This document shows positions 57,135 through 64,000 of a DNA stretch of 64,000 nt, in pieces. The notes beneath the pieces were generated by a model, which searched no databases, was not told the origin of the DNA, and saw nothing but the letters and a program-made list of their open reading frames with translations. The first letter of the stretch is position 1; every line of letters starts with the position of its first letter. A program made the position numbers and the translations under genes. Source of the stretch: Phascolarctos cinereus (taxonomy: Eukaryota; Chordata; Mammalia; Diprotodontia; Phascolarctidae); the NCBI RefSeq assembly GCF_002099425.1, contig NW_018344126.1:6356001-6420000 (forward strand), in the 5' to 3' direction.

Positions 57135-57505
57135 AGACAACTATCATTTATTAAGTGCCTACTACGTGTCAGGTATTATGCTTAGGATACTTTTATTGAG
57201 TCACTTTTCTGTCCTGTCCAACTCTTTGTGAACCCATTTGGGGTTGTCTTGACAACTAGAGACATTTCATTCTCCAACTCATTTTTACAGATGAGGAAAT
57301 GAAGCAATCTGAATTAAGTGACTTGTCCAGGGTCACACAGGCAGTAAATGTCTGAGGACAAATTTGAACTCACAAGACTTCCTGATTCCAGGCCCAGCAC
57401 TCTGTCCACTGAACCAACTAGCTACCCTCTGGAGATATTAAGAAAGGCAAAAAAAAAAGGCTTACTTTCAAGGAGTTTACAGTCTAATGGTAGCTACTTA
57501 ACAAA
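57135..57505 (-). mobile_element. L2 LINE 3' part split by a SINE
   Basis: The left part 'catttattaagtgcctacta', 'gtcaggtattatgcttagg' and, after the SINE, 'tctggagatattaagaaagg' and 'caaggagtttacagtctaat' join into one L2 complement. Confidence 0.8.
57191..57428 (-). mobile_element. tRNA-derived SINE nested in L2
   Basis: On the - strand: head 'gggtagctagttggttcagt', B box 'gagttcaaatttgtcc', 'ctcatctgtaaaaatgag', 'caaccccaaatgggttcac', 'aaagagttggacagg'. It is the same long SINE type as at 45431 and 61603. Confidence 0.85.
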
Positions 57506-57700
57506 TGCTTTTTGACTTGATTTGACTTGATACGTATGGTCCTACGTGAGACAACATTAGAAGTCTTCCTCTAGTGCCTTACCTTGGGATGTACATGATC
57601 TTGGGTCCTTAAAGACTACAGCAGTGGAATACAACTTCCATTGGTGCTCAGAATACAAGCTTTACTGAGCTGGAAATATTTCAAATAAAAGCCTTTATTT

Positions 57701-57862
57701 ACGATCATAGAATAGAATTAAAAGGGACCTCCAAAGCCATCTTGGTTAGCTCCTTCATTTTACAAATCAAGAAATCAAAGCACAAAAAAGTAATTTTGCT
57801 TGTCTAGATTTGAACCCAGATCCTTCCGACTCTGGGTATAGTTCCCTACATACTATAACATG
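57701..57862 (-). mobile_element. MIR-type SINE, reverse
   Basis: The + strand has 'cgatcatagaatagaatt', 'aaagggacctccaaagccat', 'tcattttacaaatcaag' and 'gatttgaacccagatccttc', the complement of the family at 5075. Confidence 0.8.
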
Positions 57863-58084
57863 CTGATTCTGTGTCTCTAGCCTGAGCAAGACTCTAGGTA
57901 ATTTCAGAGAGGCATGTTATCATCACATTAACAGTGTGGATTCAGGGTTATGATTTTTTGGGGGGAGGGGAAAGGGTCACTGTAACTCTAGAAGGCATAT
58001 CTATTTATTCATCTACTAACTGCATTAGTGGAGAGCATGAACACACCAATGAAATCCCTAATTCTTGACTATTTAATTATGTCC

Positions 58085-58170
58085 AATGCACTGTGCTAGG
58101 TACCAGGGAAAAAATGAAAAAAATAACAGATTCCTGACCTAAAATATATGTCCTACTGATGATGAGTTAG
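58085..58170 (-). mobile_element. L2 fragment, reverse
   Basis: The short match 'atgcactgtgctaggtacca' followed by an A-rich stretch and 'gattcctgacct' fits the L2 3' complement. It is too short for certainty. Confidence 0.5.
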
Positions 58171-58174
58171 TCAT

Positions 58175-58775
58175 ATCATCCAAAATCAGAAAAGGGTCCA
58201 ATATGCTTCTACAATTTTCCTTTAGAAATATAATCTCATATTATACATATATGTATAATTTAAGATAAATTCCATCACTCAGGTAAGATTATTGCTAAGG
58301 TATGAATTATCTAGGATTTTATTATTCAAACTCAGTTTAACTCAGTAGAACTCAAAGAATTTTGGTTGTGCAAATTTCTGAAGTGCTAGATACATTTGAA
58401 TTCACTGCAGCCAAGTGAAAATAACTATTGATAATCTGAGTTTAAATTAGTCAGTGACAAATTTGTCTGTGTAAAAAAATATGAGCTAACTTTTAATTAA
58501 TCTCTCCATTGTAGGCTTTATATAATTACTACTATGCATACTAATTAAAATTACATTTTTTTAATTTTCCTGAAAATAGTTGATATAATTCAATATTTGT
58601 AGAATAAGTTTGTCTAATGAACAAATGAGAATGAAGATAATATTTGCTATTGAACCTAATGTCTACGCTTTCTGTAGGATTTTAATAGCCTGCTTAATAA
58701 CAGCAATGACTGAAATATCAAACTAGGCTCTGGAAACCACAGTCATTCAGAATTATACATGATTCTTGAAACAGA
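58175..58775. other. Unassigned AT-rich sequence
   Basis: No gene or named repeat. Confidence 0.4.
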
Positions 58776-58779
58776 ATAC

Positions 58780-58878
58780 ACACACACATATACATGTGTG
58801 TGTATCCATCCATCCATCCATGTATCTTTCTATCTATCTATCATCTATCTATCTACCTATAGATACACACACGCACAT
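58780..58878. repeat. (CA)n, (CCAT)n and (TCTA)n cluster
   Basis: Three different short tandem repeats follow each other: CA/TG, then CCAT at 58807-58822, then TCTA/TCTATCTA up to 58865 and a CA tail. Confidence 0.9.
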
Positions 58879-58879
58879 A

Positions 58880-60220
58880 CAGACATAATATCCAATTATT
58901 TGAGTCACTTTCAAGGACAGTATTTAAAGATGCAGTTGATATCTTGCTCTCAGCTGTATAGATTGCATGAAAATGAATGAGAAAGCTGAATATCCCAAAA
59001 TATATGGCAGAGAACAAATTACTGTGGATTTTTGGGCAACTCTCAGAATGTGGAAATGGAGAGAATGAAATATAAATGTCAAATTTAAGTATGTAATTAT
59101 TATAAGGGGAAAAATAGTAGAGTCAGAGGTGTAATTTTTAAAAAATCATCAATAAGTGTTTATTGATCACCTTTCTTTTTTTCAAATCACTCTGACAGAT
59201 TACTATATTGAGCAGAAGTATTGAGATGCTGTTCTTGTTTGAAGATCTTGAATAAGAGTTGAGAACAGAGTATATCCCCACCCCCAAAAAAACCCTAAAA
59301 ATATAAAGCAGCAAATGAGTGAAACAAATAATGTTTTCAATTTAGGAAATTTATGTTGAGGGTTTTGTATATAGTAGGCACTTATTTGTTGAATTTAATT
59401 GAAGTTGCATTAGGAAAACATTGCTGTGCAATATTGCTAGACAATGAGGGAAAAAAAGAAGAAATACAGAATAATTAGTTTTGGAAGATCATGAAATAAG
59501 TTTCAGACAATCTAGTTTGAAATGACCATAGAACTCTTGGTCCAGTAAACAGTTGGATCAGAGAGATGGAACAGATTGTAAGAGATGTGTGGCTTGAACT
59601 TGTAACAGAGCAGAGGGCTGGAGATGGTCATTTGGAAGTTATTTTAGTTTGAGGAACACTGACACCCTGATGAGGGTGGTGAGTGGAGTTATTACAATGA
59701 CATATGGCATTAAGATACTGTAGAGCATGATGGCCACTCTCTAGAATATTTCCCATCCTAATAGGAAGTTTATAAAAATATCCTCCCTGGGAAAAAAATA
59801 TCACATCTTATTCAAGTTCTCCAAGCTGTTAATGTCTTATATTTGTTTTCTTGCCTTCTTTTCCCTATTCCTATGGGTCATATAATTACTCATCTTAATG
59901 CAGAGGCTTTGAACCATGCATATTGCTTTATTTTTTACATCTATGATATTCTGGTTCCTAAATATCTTTCTGATTTTAACCCACTGTCCTACTCTGACCT
60001 GTGGTATCTGAATTTCCCCTTGAATCCTGACTACATGCCTTGCTTGACTTTGGGTTCACTGGGGTCATACATAGACTTTTGTCAAGACTGGCCCACTGCT
60101 AGGTCAATTCCCTATACTATCCTCTCAGAATTGTCTTTGTTGTTGTTGTGTAAAAATTACATCTATTTCTTCACTGGTGTAGGGAGCTCCCAGTGAGGAA
60201 CTCTACTTATGTAGATTGTC
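58880..60220. other. Unassigned sequence with a long chance-like frame
   Basis: A probable L2 tail ('tatagtaggcacttatttg') lies at 59362-59402. The 117-codon open frame at 59843-60196 (+) has a hydrophobic composition but no recognisable domain, signal peptide or codon pattern, and I do not call it a gene. Confidence 0.4.
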
Positions 60221-60224
60221 ATGC

Positions 60225-60345
60225 TTTTGCAACTTAAAGGCTTAGAGAGTTGCTCAGGATTACACAGCCAGTATATATCAGAGGTAGAACTGGAAGTTAA
60301 GCTAGCTCTTGATCTGCTGTACTGTGCTACCAACCCTGCTTTAAC
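60225..60345 (-). mobile_element. MIR-type SINE fragment, reverse
   Basis: 'gttgctcaggattacacagc', 'atcagaggtagaactggaag' and 'tgctgtactgtgctacc' are the middle to head of a MIR-type SINE complement. Confidence 0.65.
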
Positions 60346-60554
60346 AATTCTAATTCTTCATCTTTAGTTCTGTCTAGGAGTTCTTCTCTCCTCCTGCTCT
60401 TAGCACACTATTTCCATTTTTGTCCATATCTAGTTCAAATCCATATTACCATTCTTAGAAATGAGATGTCAATCAGTTGATAACTCTAGTCACTATAATT
60501 GTTAAATATTCTTGCTTGGCTGCCTTTCATTGATATATGTTTTCTTTTGCTATT

Positions 60555-60655
60555 AAGCCCCCTCAGTTTCCTTGAGGACAGAGACTATGTTGCTTACTTG
60601 CTTGTATTTGTATATTCAACATGTAACAGGATGTAAGGAAGTGCTTAAAAATGTT
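60555..60655 (+). mobile_element. L2 LINE 3' tail
   Basis: 'tccttgaggacagagactat' followed by 'ggaagtgcttaaaaatgttt' is the L2 3' end. Confidence 0.65.
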
Positions 60656-60667
60656 TTATTTCTTCAC

Positions 60668-60772
60668 TCCCTCCTTCCTTCCTTCCTTCCTTCCTTCCTT
60701 TCTTTCTTCTTTTTCTTCACTCCCTCCTTCCTTCCTTCCTTGCTTCTTTCCTTCTTTCCTCCCCTCCCCTAT
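60668..60772. repeat. (TTCC)n polypyrimidine tract
   Basis: TTCC/CTTC units in two blocks with a shared 'ttcactccctccttcc' start, suggesting an internal duplication of about 55 bases. The frames through it are proline/serine/phenylalanine repeats. Confidence 0.9.
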
Positions 60773-60779
60773 CTTTCAA

Positions 60780-61600
60780 ATGATCAAAAGCACCAATTTG
60801 AGAACACTGCATTCTAATTATTTTTTAATACCTGGAACCAGGAAAATGTGAGATAACTGAAATAGATATGAAACTGAGGTCTGGTGCAAGTACATACCTC
60901 ATCAGCTTCTCTGCTAATACTTCACTCCAGGTGGAGAAGCTGGGAGTCTACTTCCAGCAGAATTATGATGACATGTAAGGGAAGGGCCCTGGAGAGACTG
61001 GAGCTTACAGAGACATTTTGTAACTTTTTGCATTGATTACACATGAGGAGGCTCATTAGCTCCAGAGGCATTCAAAAAACCCTGGCACCTTCAGCAACAT
61101 TCTCTTTGCCTCATTTCTTTTGCAAAATCTTGGCATGTCCTTCACCCACATTATCTGATAAAAGACAATTTTATTCTAAGAGACTAAAATGTAAGGGGAG
61201 AGGTCTTAAGGTCTTTTCCCTTTTCAAGTCATATAATGCTGAGAAGCGGTTCAGTCCTTGGCCTCTGCATTTCTTTTTTATTCTTCAAGGACCATCTTGG
61301 TTTCAAAAGCTGTAGAGGGTATCTGGGCTTCCAGTGTTCATAGGTTTAAAGCCAGATCAGGAACAATGTCTCACGAAGCAAGAAATGACTTCCGGAGAAA
61401 CATTTGAGAGGCAGGCCAGATTTGGATGAGATGCAGATTTATTCATCAGTCATGTGGGTTCTGGATATGAGAAATGAGCTAAATTTCCTTCTCACCAAAG
61501 ACTAAGATGGTATAGAAAGAATACATCTCATTTTGGGAAAAAAAGGTTTGTGATTAATTCATTATATTTGTGAAGTAAATATCCTCTTGTAAAATATTAA
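60780..61600. other. Unassigned sequence
   Basis: No repeat is named. The 90-codon frame at 61043-61315 is not recognised and has no supporting signals. Confidence 0.4.
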
Positions 61601-61602
61601 AG

Positions 61603-61861
61603 CTAAGCAGCTAGATGGTATAATGGATAAAGTGCTGGGCCTAGAATCAAGAAGACTCATCTTCTTGTATTCAAATCTGACCTCATACATTTACAGCTGT
61701 GTGGCTCAGGGAAAGTCTTTTAACCCTGTTTGCCTTGGTTTCTTCATCTGTAAAATGAACTAGAGAAAGAAATGGCAAGCCACTACAGTATCTCTGCCAA
61801 GAAAACCCAAAATGGGGTTATGAAAAGGTGGATACAACTAAAAAAATGACAGAACAATTAA
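61603..61861 (+). mobile_element. tRNA-derived SINE, long type
   Basis: Head 'agcagctagatggtataatg', B-box-like 'tattcaaatctgacc', then 'atctgtaaaatgaactagag', 'atggcaagccactacagtat', 'ctctgccaagaaaaccc' and 'aatggggttatgaaaagg'. It is nearly full length. Confidence 0.85.
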
Positions 61862-61973
61862 GAAGTTAAAATGAACTGAGGAATTAACAAGAGGCACTTA
61901 AAAATTGGGTGGGTGGGGGAGCCAACGAGGGTACAAGGTAATGGCAATAGAGAAAAGAAATCCTACAAACTTT

Positions 61974-62216
61974 TTATGGGTTCCTAGAATCCTGACATGC
62001 ACATTTAGGCTGCCTACCTTGGGAATAGTAGTCAAAAGCATACTCATTACCTGTGAGGGATCCTTCTCTACCAAACATGATTAGCTGACCAGAACCAGTT
62101 GTAGAGGATCCATGAATATTCCACAGTCTATCCAACACACTTTCCTTACACATCATTATGACTCTCCAGAAGCAGTCTCTCAGCCTCTGCACATGAAGAG
62201 TTATACCAGACAACAC
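61974..62216 (-). other. Open frame with splice-like edges, unrecognised
   Basis: The - strand is open for 80 codons, including 'LWNIHGSSTTGSGQLIMFG'. On the - strand an acceptor-like 'cttcatgtgcag' (ending at about 62190) and donor-like 'cacaggtaatga' (near 62050) and 'caaggtaggc' (near 62020) bracket parts of it, in sequence where I see no repeat. I do not recognise the peptide. It may be chance, a lncRNA exon or a pseudogene piece. Confidence 0.2.
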
Positions 62217-62587
62217 AGTTGATGAAATTAGAGAATATTCCAGACTCTGGTTACAGATAGTTATTTCCTAAAATCTGTCATTTCCTTTAAAAATATGCTG
62301 AGATTTTATTGAAAGAATAAGATATTATAATGTAAATTTTAAATCTCTTTGTCCTATGTCTGACCTCTGTGGGAGAGGTCCAGACAAGCTGCAGAATCAA
62401 CAAAAAGAATGAAATAAGTTGGGGTATTCAGATACTGGATAAGTGGCCCCTGAAAAAGTGGAATATAAATATAACTAATAATCATAGTTATAAATTTTAA
62501 CATTGAACCACAGATAAATGTAATTATTTCAGATGGAAAATGAAGTAAATATCTGATTTGTTGGATTTGGTTCATCTTTTCCAAGTA

Positions 62588-62678
62588 TAGTTCCTTCCTT
62601 CCTTCCTCCTTCCTTCTCTCCTCCCTCCCTCCCTTCCTTCTTTCTTTCTTTCACTCCCTCCTTTTCTTCCTTCCTAAA
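62588..62678. repeat. (TTCC)n polypyrimidine tract
   Basis: TTCC, CTCC and TTTC units with few interruptions. Confidence 0.9.
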
Positions 62679-62699
62679 ATATCATCATCTAATTCGTTC

Positions 62700-64000
62700 T
62701 GTTCCTTAAGACCTTCATTTTAGTTTGAGAAACTTTTGGATCACTTATCATAGAGCTTACTTTCTCATGTGTCTAGTATCTAGCAGTGAAAGAAGGGTAC
62801 TTTCAAATCTTCTGGCTCCAAATCTAGTGTGTGTGTGTTGTGTTTTTTTTAAGTACACTGTGCTGTACTGTATACCATGGTGTCTCCTTTGGGAAAATAG
62901 GATCTCCTTTAAAATGACCTCATTATTTATGTGATTTCCAGAGGTTATTATAGCTAAATGTCAACTTGTATCAAATGAGTTTTAACAAGAACATAAACAC
63001 ATTTTCAGAGAACTTGCAAAGGTGAAAAATCTGGGGGAAAAAGTGAAAAAAAATGCTACTGAGTAAGAGCTGGTTACAGTTTTGTAGGTAAAAAGAATAT
63101 TTGGTTAAAAAAAAGTATGATTCAGTCTGTAATCTGATCAAGCCAAAATGTTTACTGTGTTAAATAAACCCAGATGACTAGACAAGATTGATGAAATAGA
63201 TGTTTATGCTTCAGTATGGAAAATTCATTATGGAATAGATTAGGGAACAGTATTATCAGAACAACTCATACACAGTGTTACCTAATACCAGTTTGTTTTG
63301 TTCAAAGTCCCTCTTTCACTCTTCCTGAAATGTCATTATTTTTGTGGTATAAGGATAACAACACATTCTCATCCCGAGGCATGACTATAATCACTTTACC
63401 ATTTGCAAATTATAAGGACAAGCAATAAATGTGATTATTATTTCATTTTGTGGCAGGAATGTGACACCACATGGGAAATGCTTTCTTATGGAACTAAGCT
63501 GATTCAGATTATCTGATTTTGACCAAGTGGAACTAGATTGAACTAATTTCCCCAGCTTTAGTTAGTTATCTAGATTAGTTAGTGCTGTATTTTGTGGTAT
63601 AATGCATGTATTTCACTGCTGTCTTTTGTTATGATTTTAATTTTGTGATTTGGAATGGAAACATGCAAAAGTTGTAGCACACTTGTAAAGAGTACACTTC
63701 ATTGACTATTGAAGGTATTGCAGCAGCTGTTGTTGTGAGGGAATAAAGTATTTCAAATATCGTTCAAGCCCTACAATGAAACAGGATCAGTTATACCCCA
63801 AAACTGTCATTTCAGAATATTTTAATTAATTATCAGAAAATAATCAAAGACCTTCAGAGGCATCTAGCAGTAGTTATTGCTTTACCTGTATTGCAGCACA
63901 AATTTATTAAACTTAGAAGAGCAATGAACATTTTTTTTTAACAGCAGCTAACATGGTAAGCAAGTCCATGGTTGTCATGGACAACACAATACAAAAAATG
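62700..64000. other. Unassigned, probably unique sequence
   Basis: I see no repeat signature in this 1.3 kb. It has mixed composition, unlike the A-rich or G/A-rich element sequence elsewhere. No exon could be supported. Confidence 0.4.

Noticed and set aside
59843-60196. 117-codon open frame as a possible gene
   Set aside because: There is no recognisable domain, signal, conserved motif or splice context; the length is within chance for AT-moderate sequence of this size.
60572-60851. Proline/serine/phenylalanine-rich frames
   Set aside because: They are translation of the (TTCC)n tract.

Overview
The window looks like a gene-poor intergenic or deep intronic stretch of a marsupial genome. 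The evidence is the tRNA-derived SINEs that begin with a 'cagctaggtggcacagtgg'-type head, abundant L2 and MIR-type relics, a decayed RTE LINE, and L1-derived elements whose 3' ends (start of the tail 'gtctgtatcccaaagag', then a long G/A-rich 3' UTR) match the marsupial L1 pattern I know. Family names are from memory; no database was searched. I found no host protein-coding exon, rRNA, tRNA gene or CRISPR array that I can defend. All longer open reading frames are either LINE remnants or chance.

The dominant content is a set of eight internally deleted LINE-1 (half-L1/HAL1-like) insertions, called A to H here, which with their nested insertions cover about 23.6 kb (roughly 37%). In order: A 1558-2899 (+, no ORF1 left), B 11155-14292 (- with its 3' third inverted), C 17174-22745 (-, older type, split by D), D 17696-20592 (-), E 26246-33343 (+, split by F and by a truncated L1 tail), F 29151-32231 (+), G 34762-37664 (+), H 46690-50224 (-). 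Most keep an L1 5' UTR and an ORF1 (coiled coil plus RNA-binding domain) but lack reverse transcriptase. They differ in where ORF2 was deleted and in the 3' end: B and H keep the end of ORF2, E also keeps an endonuclease stub, and D, F and G have no ORF2 and carry a duplicated G-rich 3' UTR. The copies are decayed, with frameshifts and stops; F and G differ by about 10% over 130 bases aligned by eye.

Other layers: an RTE LINE at 8900-11150 (+) with recognisable endonuclease and reverse-transcriptase motifs, split by an L1 fragment; L2 pieces in both orientations (24225, 39420, 41030 on +; 25580, 44095, 50555, 52690-54830 and 57135 on -); about a dozen SINEs; two hAT-like DNA transposon relics, one a 72-bp foldback with an 8-bp target duplication; a possible solitary LTR fossil at 39640-40532; and many microsatellites, several growing at the same internal point of the HAL1 family. 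The right end (62700-64000) and parts of 42100-44000 and 55300-56900 look like unique sequence.

Nothing here works as an operon or pathway. The biology is of retrotransposition: non-autonomous L1 derivatives presumably moved by L1 enzymes in trans, inserting into each other, with target duplications still readable for A, D (weak), E, F, G and H.
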